DNA from: an uncultured Oscillospiraceae bacterium
GTDB taxonomy: Bacteria > Bacillota > Clostridia > Oscillospirales > Acutalibacteraceae
DNA length: 13,898 nucleotides
Assembly (NCBI GenBank): GCA_900555545.1
Contig: USLQ01000006.1
Span: 1-13,898 of the forward strand
Reading direction: 5' to 3'
Both the position numbers and the translations under genes were made by a program. The first letter of the stretch is position 1. Every line of letters begins with the position of its first letter. Positions 6,452 to 13,898 of the stretch are shown here, in pieces. The notes under the pieces were generated by a model that was not told where the DNA came from, made no database searches, and was given only the letters and a program-made list of their open reading frames with translations.

Positions 6452-6485
6452 GGAACGGCCCCGGGAATTCCCCCGGGGCCGTTCC
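6452..6485. terminator. Perfect 14-bp GC-rich hairpin between convergent genes
   Basis: GGAACGGCCCCGGG at 6452-6465 pairs perfectly with 6472-6485 around a 6-nt AATTCC loop. It lies between the isomerase stop (plus strand) and the ftsH stop (minus strand) and could stop transcription from both sides. There is no clear T-run on either strand, so it is not a textbook intrinsic terminator. The remaining bases up to 6552 show nothing I can name. Confidence 0.65.
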
Positions 6486-6552
6486 ACGCTCAATCCATTA
6501 CACCCGCTGTTTTAAGTCATTGGCGGCCATTGAATCAATGTCCCTAAAAATT

Positions 6553-8424
6553 TCACTGATCCAGCATCGCCATAAACTCCTCGCCGGAAATCGTCTCTTT
6601 CTCCAGCAGATATTCCGCCAAACGGTGCAGCTGTTCTTCGTTCTCCTTCAAAATGCTGAGCGCTTTTGCATGGGCCTCTTTTACGATGTTCACTACACGT
6701 GCATCAATTTTAGATGCAGTATCTGATGAGCAGGCCAGTGAGGAATCCCCTCCCAAATACTGATTTTGAACCGTTTCCAGGGCAACCATGTCAAACTCAT
6801 CCGTCATCCCATAGCGAGTAATCAGGGCACGGGCCAGTTTGGTTGCCTGCTCGATATCGTTGGAGGCGCCCGTCGTTATATTATCCGGGCCAAACACAAG
6901 CTCCTCCGCGCTGCGGCCACCCGTCAGTGTGGTGATTTTATTCAGCAGTTCTGCGCGGCTCATCAGCATATGTTCACCCTCATCCACCTGCATGGTGTAT
7001 CCCAACGCTCCAGAGGTACGCGGGATGATGGTAATCTTGGTAACCGGCGCCGAATTTGTCTGACGTGCTGCCACCAGCGCATGGCCGACCTCGTGATAGG
7101 CGACAATCTTTTTCTCCTGCGGTGAAATGACGGCATTCTTACGCTGCGCCCCGGCGATCACCGTCTCCACACTCTCCTCCAGATCCTCCTGGCGGACACA
7201 ATCGCGGCCCTCTCTTACGGCGCGCAGCGCTGCCTCGTTGATAATATTGGCCAGCTCCGCACCGGAGGCGCCTGCCGTTGCACGTGCAATGATATCCCAG
7301 TCGATTCCGTCCGCGATGTGGACGTCCTTAGAGTGAACCTTCAGGATGGCCTTGCGCCCGGCCAGGTCTGGCAACTCCACTGGCACGCGCCGGTCAAATC
7401 GTCCGGGGCGCAGCAGGGCGGGATCCAAGCTCTCGGGGCGGTTTGTCGCCGCCAGAAGGACAACGCCGCGGCGCCCGTCAAAGCCATCCATCTCCGCAAG
7501 AAGCTGATTAAGCGTTTGCTCCCGCTCATCATTGCCACCCATACCACCTGAATTGCGCTTTTGGCCGATGGCATCGATCTCATCGATAAAGACGATACAG
7601 GGCGCTTTCTCGTTTGCCTGCTTGAACAGATCCCGAACCTTAGCGGCCCCCATGCCTACAAACATCTCCACAAATTCGCTACCCGAAATGGAAAAGAACG
7701 GCACGCCTGCCTCCCCTGCCACCGCTTTGGCCAGTAGGGTTTTTCCGGTACCGGGCGGTCCGACGAGCAATACTCCCTTAGGAATCTTGGCGCCGATCTG
7801 GTCATACTTCTTAGGCTCGTGCAAAAAATCCACGATCTCCATCAGGGATTCTTTGGCCTCATCCTGGCCAGCCACATTTTCAAAGGTGACACCTGTCTGC
7901 GCATCTGCCACATATACCTTAGCACCCGATTTGCCAAAGGACATGGCGTTACCCATTCCGCCCGGGAGTTGGTCTTTCATGCGCTTTTTCATCCAGTGAT
8001 AGGAGAGTTCCCCGATCAGGAAGAAGAAGATAACCGGCAAAATCCACGTGAGCAAAAAGCTGAGCAGCGGATTTGTCTGCGTGGGGATTGATGCGGAAAA
8101 TTTAATATCCGGATGCTCCTGTAACTGCTGGAGCAGGCGCTGGCCGTCGTCCGGCCAGATCCCCGTCTTATAGTATTTTGCCTCTTGATCCGTACCGCAG
8201 ACAAATACAAACTCACCGTTATATTCGTCATAGGCAACTTCTGTCACCTGATTTTGATCGATCATATCCAGAAACTCGTCATATCCGACCTCTGTCACGG
8301 TCGGCTGCATCATCGAGGGGAAGAGGAACACATTGAGCAACATGATAATTATCCCGGCAATGATCGCATAAAAGATAAATGGGCGTTTGGGCGGTACTTG
8401 CGTTTTATTTTCTACTTCTTGCAT
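6553..8424 (-). CDS. ftsH: ATP-dependent zinc metalloprotease FtsH
   Basis: This is a membrane-anchored AAA+ protease that unfolds and degrades damaged or regulatory membrane and cytoplasmic proteins as a hexamer. The protein is 623 residues, the normal length. In order it has a first membrane segment at about 15-35, an extracytoplasmic domain, and a second segment at about 119-140. Walker A GPPGTGKT is at 222-229 and Walker B VFIDEID at 278-284. The second region of homology carries the arginine finger (RPGRFDRR). The zinc site HEVGH is at 444-448, with the third ligand Asp523 in SNDIEQ. All key residues are present. ATG 8424 is preferred to TTG 8430 because AAGGTG sits 7 nt before it and too near the TTG. 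The gene starts 6 nt after the MATE stop, so it is translated from the efflux operon transcript. Confidence 0.96.
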   Translation of the reverse strand: MQEVENKTQVPPKRPFIFYAIIAGIIIMLLNVFLFPSMMQPTVTEVGYDEFLDMIDQNQVTEVAYDEYNGEFVFVCGTDQEAKYYKTGIWPDDGQRLLQQLQEHPDIKFSASIPTQTNPLLSFLLTWILPVIFFFLIGELSYHWMKKRMKDQLPGGMGNAMSFGKSGAKVYVADAQTGVTFENVAGQDEAKESLMEIVDFLHEPKKYDQIGAKIPKGVLLVGPPGTGKTLLAKAVAGEAGVPFFSISGSEFVEMFVGMGAAKVRDLFKQANEKAPCIVFIDEIDAIGQKRNSGGMGGNDEREQTLNQLLAEMDGFDGRRGVVLLAATNRPESLDPALLRPGRFDRRVPVELPDLAGRKAILKVHSKDVHIADGIDWDIIARATAGASGAELANIINEAALRAVREGRDCVRQEDLEESVETVIAGAQRKNAVISPQEKKIVAYHEVGHALVAARQTNSAPVTKITIIPRTSGALGYTMQVDEGEHMLMSRAELLNKITTLTGGRSAEELVFGPDNITTGASNDIEQATKLARALITRYGMTDEFDMVALETVQNQYLGGDSSLACSSDTASKIDARVVNIVKEAHAKALSILKENEEQLHRLAEYLLEKETISGEEFMAMLDQ

Positions 8425-8430
8425 AATCAA

Positions 8431-8437
8431 TCACCTT
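8431..8437 (-). promoter_or_regulatory. Ribosome binding site of ftsH embedded in the end of the MATE gene
   Basis: On the minus strand AAGGTGA contains both the ribosome binding core and the TGA stop of the pump gene. Spacing to ATG 8424 is 7 nt. It decides against the TTG at 8430. Confidence 0.7.
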
Positions 8438-9837
8438 TTCTTATCAGATTTATTCAGTCCTACATCCGATTTGGGCTCTGAAATCTGTGCCATCGCCTTT
8501 TTGAACTGGAAGGCAAACAGAATCGCGGTGAATGTCACCGCCATAAAATCCGCGATTGGTTCGGCCATGTAGACGGCCGTAGTCTGATTTGCGGTAAAAA
8601 TTAGCGGCAGCACATAGATCAACGGGATCAGCAGGATGAACTTGCGCATGACAGCCACCAGAATAGATGCCTTGGCATTCCCCAGGGAGGTAAACGTCAT
8701 TTGGCAGGCAATTTGAATGCCAAACAGCAACAGGCACGCCATATAGATCCGCAGGGTCGTACGTGTAAATTCAAGCAGCTGCGGCTCCGACGTAAACATC
8801 GCCGCAAACGCCTGCGGAAAAATCATGACACATAACCACAGCAGCGTAGAATAGACCAGGCTCGCCTTGAGCAGCAGGCGGAAGGCTGCGCGCACCCGTT
8901 CCGGATTCCGTGCGCCGTAGTTGTAACTGATAATCGGCTGCGCGCCCTGTCCGAGGCCCTGGAGCGGCAACATGGCAAACTGCATGACGCTTGTTAGGAT
9001 CGTCATCGCGCCGACGGCGATATCACCGCCGTACTTGAGCAGGGACGAGTTAAAGCAGATGGAGATCACGCTCTCGCTCGCCTGCATGATAAACACCGAA
9101 AGGCCCAGTGCCATCATTGGAAAAAGAAGCTTTGCCCTGAGGCGCATCTGGCGGGCGCGCAGGCGCAGGTGCGTCTTTTTACCAAATAGGAACGCTAAAA
9201 CCCAGATACAGGACATCGCCTGTGAAAGGATCGTGGCCAGTGCCGCCCCGCGAACGCCCATATCAAACCCAAAAATAAAAATCGGATCCAGAATAATATT
9301 GGCAACTGCACCAATCAGCACGGAGAGCATCCCTGTTTTAGCAAAGCCCTGTGCCGTGATAAAGGCGTTCATCCCAAGCGTCATCTGAACGAAAATCGTA
9401 CCGATTGAGTAGATATTCATATAGCTGACGGCGTATTCGATCGTGTTTTCGCTGGCGCCGAACGCCATCAGGAAATCACGGTTCCAGATCAATAGAATCG
9501 CTGTGAGCACAGCCGAAATCAGGATCTGAAGCACAAAGGCGTTCCCGAGCGTCTTTTCGGCGGAGTCGTAATCCTCCTTGCCCATGAAGATGGAGGCGCG
9601 CGGTGCACCGCCGTATCCTGCGAAGGCTGCAAACGCAGTCACGATCATGATCAACGGCATACACACCCCCACGCCCGTCAGCGCCATTGCACCGATCTCC
9701 GGAATATGCCCAATATAGATCCGATCCACAATGTTATAGAGCATATTGATAATTTGCGCCGCCACCGTCGGGAGCGCCAGCTTCCAAAGTAATTTGCCAA
9801 CCGGTTGCGTTCCCAAAAATCCTTTTTCCTCATTCAT
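8431..9837 (-). CDS. MATE family multidrug efflux transporter, MepA-like
   Basis: This inner-membrane antiporter probably exports drugs or other cationic compounds using a sodium or proton gradient. It has 468 residues and about twelve hydrophobic segments, the usual MATE size. Family signs are the opening GKLLWKLALPTVAAQIINML, then YNIVDRIYIGHIP, the GVGVCMPLI segment, the repeat-two GLGQGAQPIISYNYGARNPERV and the final membrane helices. The N-terminal wording and the adjacent MarR gene resemble the Staphylococcus MepA/MepR pair. The start is ATG 9837 (MNEEKGFLGTQPVGK). A longer frame from 9879 would add 14 residues without family similarity and overlap MarR further. It overlaps the MarR gene by 8 nt (ATGAATGA), so expression is coupled to its likely repressor. 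Confidence 0.93.
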   Translation of the reverse strand: MNEEKGFLGTQPVGKLLWKLALPTVAAQIINMLYNIVDRIYIGHIPEIGAMALTGVGVCMPLIMIVTAFAAFAGYGGAPRASIFMGKEDYDSAEKTLGNAFVLQILISAVLTAILLIWNRDFLMAFGASENTIEYAVSYMNIYSIGTIFVQMTLGMNAFITAQGFAKTGMLSVLIGAVANIILDPIFIFGFDMGVRGAALATILSQAMSCIWVLAFLFGKKTHLRLRARQMRLRAKLLFPMMALGLSVFIMQASESVISICFNSSLLKYGGDIAVGAMTILTSVMQFAMLPLQGLGQGAQPIISYNYGARNPERVRAAFRLLLKASLVYSTLLWLCVMIFPQAFAAMFTSEPQLLEFTRTTLRIYMACLLLFGIQIACQMTFTSLGNAKASILVAVMRKFILLIPLIYVLPLIFTANQTTAVYMAEPIADFMAVTFTAILFAFQFKKAMAQISEPKSDVGLNKSDKKR

Positions 9838-10282
9838 GGCGCACACCGCCTTCCAAAGCCTTTTGCACATTCTCCGCAAGGCGGCGGTTCAGGTGGGAAA
9901 ACATCTGCAAATCCTCCGGCTGAAAACCATCAAAAATCTGTTGAATAAATTCCCCGCGTACCTGCTGTATCTCCGTGATGATCGGCTCCGCCTCCGGGCG
10001 CAGATACAGGTGCATCCGGCGCCGGTCTGCGGAGTCCTGCTCACGCCGGAGCACGGAACGTTGGATTAAATTTTCCGCCGCAATGGATACGTTGCCTTTG
10101 GACAGCATACGGAACTCAGCAATATCCCCGACCGTATCCCGGCCAGGATTGTTATACAGAAAGCTGATCACATCCGCCTCTATCTGTGCCAGATGATAGT
10201 GCTCACAGACAGGCCGTAGCATTTTTTCATACAGTTTTACGATCATCCGGATGGCCAACAGGACATCTGTAGCGCTTTCCAT
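9830..10282 (-). CDS. MarR family transcriptional regulator
   Basis: This winged helix-turn-helix protein has 150 residues, the usual MarR length. The recognition helix region reads VGDIAEFRMLSKGNVSIAAE and the wing is DSADRRRMHLYLRPEA, both typical. N- and C-terminal helices would form the dimer interface. It probably represses its own operon, including the MATE pump and FtsH, and is released by a ligand, as in MepR and MarR. This role is inference from position: it is the first gene behind the promoter and overlaps the pump gene. ATG 10282 follows AGAGGTGGG with 6-nt spacing. Confidence 0.93.
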   Translation of the reverse strand: MESATDVLLAIRMIVKLYEKMLRPVCEHYHLAQIEADVISFLYNNPGRDTVGDIAEFRMLSKGNVSIAAENLIQRSVLRREQDSADRRRMHLYLRPEAEPIITEIQQVRGEFIQQIFDGFQPEDLQMFSHLNRRLAENVQKALEGGVRHE

Positions 10283-10330
10283 TCTATCCCACCTCTGATC
10301 AGTGTTATTAAAATAGTTCTTTATAAAACA

Positions 10331-10358
10331 ATTCTACTCAAAACTAATAAAAAGTCAA
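10331..10358 (-). promoter_or_regulatory. Promoter of the marR-MATE-ftsH operon
   Basis: On the minus strand the -35 is TTGACT (10353-10358) and the -10 is TAGAAT (10331-10336), with 16 bp between. Transcription should start near 10324. The 8-bp palindrome TTTATAAA at 10320-10327 covers this point and could be part of a MarR operator, but it is short and unproven. The region 10283-10430 is very AT-rich and otherwise empty. Confidence 0.7.
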
Positions 10359-10430
10359 TTGCCTCCCCCTACTGTTTACAAAATGTTGATTTATTCTTAA
10401 AAAATGATCCGATATTCCCACATCCGCCCC

Positions 10431-10472
10431 ACAAAAAACGGCCCGGCATCCTCAAAAGAAGATGCCGGGCCG
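10431..10472 (-). terminator. Intrinsic terminator of the pyruvate:ferredoxin oxidoreductase gene
   Basis: A perfect 12-bp stem (10439-10450 with 10461-10472) with a 10-nt loop is followed on the minus strand by TTTTTTGT. It lies 33 nt past the oxidoreductase stop and separates that gene from the marR promoter. Confidence 0.92.
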
Positions 10473-10505
10473 GCTTTATGTTTTATTGGGTTCCTGAGTG
10501 GAAGA

Positions 10506-13500
10506 TCACTTCTCCTCCGGAGCATAGAAGCTCTGCAGGCGTACGAGCTGATCGTACTTCTCCGTGGCGGACTCCTCTGCGCTCTCAAACAGCTTCTCTG
10601 CGCGGTCCGGGAAAGCACGGAGCAGGGAGTTATAGCGGACCTCGTTCATGATGAAGTCGCGATAGGCCTCTGTGGGAGCCTTGCTGTCCAGCGTGAACGG
10701 ATTCTTACCCTCGGCCGCCAGCGCCGGGTTAAAGCGGAAGTTGTGCCAGTAGCCGGCCGCAACCGCACGCTTCTCCTCCGTCTGGCTGATACCCATACCA
10801 CCCTTGATGCCGTGGTTGATGCACGGCGCATAGGCGATGATGATGGATGGGCCGTGATAGCTCTCCGCCTCGTGGAAGGCTTTCAGGCACTGGTTGTAAT
10901 CCGCGCCCATGGCGACCTGTGCCACATAGACGTAGCCATAGCTCATGGCCATCTGGGCCAGATTCTTCTTCTTGACCACCTTACCGGCGGCGGCAAACTG
11001 TGCAACCGCGCCCGTGGGGGTGGACTTGGAGGCCTGTCCACCGGTGTTGGAGTAGACCTCGGTATCAAAGACAAGGATGTTGACATCCTGATTCTGAGCA
11101 ATGACGTGGTCGAGTCCACCATAGCCAATATCATAGGCCCAACCGTCACCGCCGAAGATCCAAATGGACTTCTTTGCCAAGTAATCGGCATCGGCGAGCA
11201 CCTTATCGGCCGCAACCTTCTCGTCGCCATTCAGTGCGGCGGTGGCGAGCACTGCGCGCAGGGCCGCGGAGGCATCCGCATTGGCATTGCCATCCTCATA
11301 CGTATCCAGCCAAGCCTTTGCATCCGCCGCAACTTCTGCATTGCCGGAGGCAGCCAGGGTCTGGACATACTCCGACAGGCGTGCACGAATCTGGTTGTTG
11401 GCGAGCATCATACCATAGCCGTACTCGGCGTTGTCCTCAAACAGGGAGTTGGACCAAGCAGGGCCGTGGCCGTCCTTATTGACCGTGTAGGGTGTGCTCG
11501 GTGCGGAACCGCCCCAGATGGAGGAGCATCCCGTCGCATTGGCGATGTACATCCTGTCGCCAAAGAGCTGGGTTGCCAACTTGGCATACGGGGTCTCGCC
11601 GCAGCCGGCGCAGGCGCCGGAGAACTCGAGCAGCGGGGTGCGGAACTGGCTGCCCTTGACCGTAGTGGGCTTGAACTTCTCCGCGACCTCCTTCTTCTGC
11701 GGGAGGGAGTGTGCATAGTTGAAATTGACCTGCTGCTCAAACTGTGTCTCCGCCGGCTTCATGACAAGAGCTTTGTTGCCCTTCATACCGGGGCAGACAT
11801 TGGCACAGGAGCCGCAGCCTGTGCAGTCATAAGCGGAGATCTGCATGCCAAACTGCATGCCCGGGACGCCCGTCATCGGCTTGGACTTCAGGCCCTCCGG
11901 CGCGTTCTTGAGCTCCTCTTCCGTGAATGCAAACGGACGGATGACCGCATGCGGGCAGACATAGGAGCAGAAGTTACACTGGATGCAGTTTTCCGGGATC
12001 CAGCAGGGAATATCGACGGCGATACCGCGCTTCTCAAAAGCTGCGGAACCCTGCGGGAACGTACCATCCGCCGCATCTTCAAATGCGGATACCGGCAGCG
12101 TGTCGCCCAACTGAGCGTTTGCCGGACGCAGGATGTTCTCGACGAACTTCTTCATCTCCGGGCGATCGGTCTCGACCGGCTCAACCTTGGCCTCGCCGCT
12201 CGCATTTGCCCACTCAGCCGGGACGTCAACCTTCTTGACATCGGCGACGCCGCGGTCAATCGCGGAGTGGTTCATGGCGACGATCTTCTCGCCCTTCTTG
12301 CCGTAGGAACGGGTGGCGGCCTCTTTCATCAGGCGAACGGCATCATCGACGGGGATGATCTCGGTCAGTTTGAAGAATGCGGCCTGAAGGATCGTGTTGA
12401 CACGGCCGCCCAAGCCCAGTTCCTTGGCGATGTGGGTGGCATCGATGGTGTAGAACTTGATATCGTTCTCGGCAATGAATTTCTTCATAGAAGCTGGCAG
12501 GTTGGCGTCGAGCTCAGCAGCATCCCAGGAGCAGTTGAGCAGGAAAGTTCCGCCCTGCTTCAGATCCTCAACCATCTTATACTTATCCACATAAGACGGA
12601 TTGTGGCAGGCGACAAAGTCCGCCTTGTTGATCAGGTAGGTGGACTTGATCGGCTTCTTGCCAAAGCGCAGGTGGGATACCGTTACGCCGCCGGACTTTT
12701 TGGAGTCATAGGAGAAATAGCCCTGCGCATACATATCGGTATTGTCGCCGATAATCTTAATGGAGTTCTTGTTCGCACCGACCGTTCCGTCAGATCCCAA
12801 ACCCCAGAATTTGCAGGAGTGCGTGCCCTCCGGGGTGGTGTTCGGGTTCTCCTTGACCGGCAGGGAGAGATGCGTAACATCGTCCTCAATGGCGAGGGTG
12901 AAGCGATGCTTGGGCTCGGCCTGCTCCATGTTGCGGTAAACGGAGATGATGTGGCCGGGGTTCGTATCCTTGGAGCCGAGGCCGTAACGGCCGCCGTACA
13001 CCGGGACATTCTCGAACTTGGAGCCCTTGAGTGCGGCGACCACATCCAGGTACAGCGGCTCGCCCAGGGAGCCGGGCTCCTTGGTGCGGTCGAGCACGGA
13101 GATCTTTTTGACCGTATCCGGGATCACGCTGAGCAGGTGCTTGACAGAGAACGGACGGTACAGGTGCACCTTGACAAGGCCGACCTTGCCGCCGTTCGCG
13201 TTGAGGTAATCAATTGTCTCCTCAATCGTATCGCACACGGAGCCCATGGCCACGATGATATTCTCGGCATCCGGGGCGCCATAGTAGTTGAACAGTTTAT
13301 AGTCCGTACCGATGCGGCGGTTGACTTCATTCATGTACGCTTCCGTAATGCCGACAATCTCGTCGTAATACGGGTTGCAGGCTTCGCGCGCCTGGAAGAA
13401 GATATCGGGGTTCTGAGCGGAACCGCGCAGCACCGGGTGTTCCGGGTTGAGGGCATGGCGGCGGAAGCGTTTGACTGCATCCCAGTCGAGCATCTCGCCG

Positions 13501-13898
13501 AGTTCATCATAATCCCAAATCTTGATCTTCTGGACCTCGTGAGAGGTGCGGAAGCCGTCAAAGAAGTGCAGGAACGGAACGCGGCCCTTAATGGTGGACA
13601 GGTGCGCCACCGCGCCGAGATCCATAACCTCCTGCGGGTTGTTGGAGCAGAGCATTGCATAACCCGTCTGGCGGCACGCATAGATATCGGAGTGATCGCC
13701 GAAGATGTTCAGTGCGTGGGTGGAGACACAGCGCGCAGATACGTTGATCACGCTTGGCAGCAATTCGCCCGCGATCTTATACATGTTCGGGATCATGAGC
13801 AACAGGCCCTGAGAAGCCGTGTAGGTGGTGGTCAGGGCACCTGCGGAAAGGGAGCCGTGCACAGCACCTGCCGCGCCCGCCTCGGACTGCATCTCCGC
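10506..13898 (-). CDS. nifJ: Pyruvate:ferredoxin (flavodoxin) oxidoreductase, N-terminus cut by the window edge
   Basis: This is a cytoplasmic single-chain enzyme that turns pyruvate and CoA into acetyl-CoA and CO2 and passes electrons to ferredoxin or flavodoxin, the central pyruvate step in anaerobes. About 1,130 residues are visible. The frame stays open to base 13898, so the ATG at 13892 is internal and the true start lies outside; about 45-50 residues are missing relative to usual lengths near 1,170-1,190. The domain order is normal: pyrimidine-binding domain, CoA-binding middle part, a two-[4Fe-4S] ferredoxin domain, then the thiamine diphosphate domain. The ferredoxin clusters are CIQCNFCSYVCP (11955-11987) and CTGCGSCANVCP (11794-11825). 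CAGCGE (near 11590-11613) begins the third-cluster region, and GDGWAYDIGYGG (about 11118-11150) is the thiamine diphosphate site. All key cysteines appear present. The gene ends alone at a strong terminator. Confidence 0.97.
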   Translation of the reverse strand, partial: AEMQSEAGAAGAVHGSLSAGALTTTYTASQGLLLMIPNMYKIAGELLPSVINVSARCVSTHALNIFGDHSDIYACRQTGYAMLCSNNPQEVMDLGAVAHLSTIKGRVPFLHFFDGFRTSHEVQKIKIWDYDELGEMLDWDAVKRFRRHALNPEHPVLRGSAQNPDIFFQAREACNPYYDEIVGITEAYMNEVNRRIGTDYKLFNYYGAPDAENIIVAMGSVCDTIEETIDYLNANGGKVGLVKVHLYRPFSVKHLLSVIPDTVKKISVLDRTKEPGSLGEPLYLDVVAALKGSKFENVPVYGGRYGLGSKDTNPGHIISVYRNMEQAEPKHRFTLAIEDDVTHLSLPVKENPNTTPEGTHSCKFWGLGSDGTVGANKNSIKIIGDNTDMYAQGYFSYDSKKSGGVTVSHLRFGKKPIKSTYLINKADFVACHNPSYVDKYKMVEDLKQGGTFLLNCSWDAAELDANLPASMKKFIAENDIKFYTIDATHIAKELGLGGRVNTILQAAFFKLTEIIPVDDAVRLMKEAATRSYGKKGEKIVAMNHSAIDRGVADVKKVDVPAEWANASGEAKVEPVETDRPEMKKFVENILRPANAQLGDTLPVSAFEDAADGTFPQGSAAFEKRGIAVDIPCWIPENCIQCNFCSYVCPHAVIRPFAFTEEELKNAPEGLKSKPMTGVPGMQFGMQISAYDCTGCGSCANVCPGMKGNKALVMKPAETQFEQQVNFNYAHSLPQKKEVAEKFKPTTVKGSQFRTPLLEFSGACAGCGETPYAKLATQLFGDRMYIANATGCSSIWGGSAPSTPYTVNKDGHGPAWSNSLFEDNAEYGYGMMLANNQIRARLSEYVQTLAASGNAEVAADAKAWLDTYEDGNANADASAALRAVLATAALNGDEKVAADKVLADADYLAKKSIWIFGGDGWAYDIGYGGLDHVIAQNQDVNILVFDTEVYSNTGGQASKSTPTGAVAQFAAAGKVVKKKNLAQMAMSYGYVYVAQVAMGADYNQCLKAFHEAESYHGPSIIIAYAPCINHGIKGGMGISQTEEKRAVAAGYWHNFRFNPALAAEGKNPFTLDSKAPTEAYRDFIMNEVRYNSLLRAFPDRAEKLFESAEESATEKYDQLVRLQSFYAPEEK

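Noticed and set aside
8425..8430. TTG 8430 as the ftsH start
   Set aside because: It leaves almost no spacing after AAGGTG, while ATG 8424 has normal 7-nt spacing.
9838..9879. Longer MATE start at 9879
   Set aside because: The added 14 residues (MRRMCKRLWKAVCA) are unlike the family and would deepen the overlap with marR.
1..13898. CRISPR arrays, tRNA or rRNA genes, transposases, phage genes, toxin-antitoxin pairs
   Set aside because: I looked for regularly spaced repeats, transposase-like frames with terminal repeats, cloverleaf-like sequences and small paired genes, and found none I can support.

Overview
The window reads as chromosomal DNA from an anaerobic, Gram-positive member of the Clostridia. 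GC content is moderately high, and the style resembles gut Oscillospiraceae/Ruminococcaceae. The evidence is a large pyruvate:ferredoxin oxidoreductase (central carbon enzyme of anaerobes), strong AGGAGG-type ribosome binding sites, TTG starts, tightly overlapping ATGA gene junctions and many intrinsic terminators. The genus assignment is inference. I see no rRNA, tRNA, CRISPR array, insertion sequence or phage gene.

Left part, plus strand. The 3' end of an ABC transporter ATPase of the nitrate/sulfonate/taurine type (1-530) ends at a clean terminator. Two compact two-gene modules follow, each with its own TTGAAA-N17 extended -10 promoter and an ATGA stop/start overlap. Module A (812-2388) encodes an unrecognised exported protein or lipoprotein and a six-helix membrane protein, and closes with a terminator. 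Module B (2552-4596) encodes a zinc-ribbon/transmembrane/TPR protein and a small membrane protein that resembles a membrane metalloprotease family but has lost the HExxH motif. Next come a D-2-hydroxyacid dehydrogenase gene interrupted by one in-frame TAA (4682-5680) and a sugar phosphate isomerase/epimerase-like TIM barrel (5693-6424). These last two may follow module B by read-through past a hairpin at 4611-4643.

Right part, minus strand. A 14-bp hairpin separates the converging gene sets. Reading right to left, a MarR regulator, a MepA-like MATE efflux pump and an FtsH AAA+ protease form one tight operon (10282 down to 6553) behind a TTGACT/TAGAAT promoter. MarR and MATE overlap by 8 nt, and FtsH starts 6 nt after MATE, with its ribosome binding site built from the last codons of the pump gene. 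Upstream of them, a pyruvate:ferredoxin oxidoreductase runs off the right edge and ends at a strong terminator.

Most of the window is ordinary housekeeping or efflux content. The parts worth a second look are the two orphan membrane modules, the degenerate protease-like protein, the nonsense-split dehydrogenase with a possible restart site, and the coupling of FtsH to a drug-pump operon.
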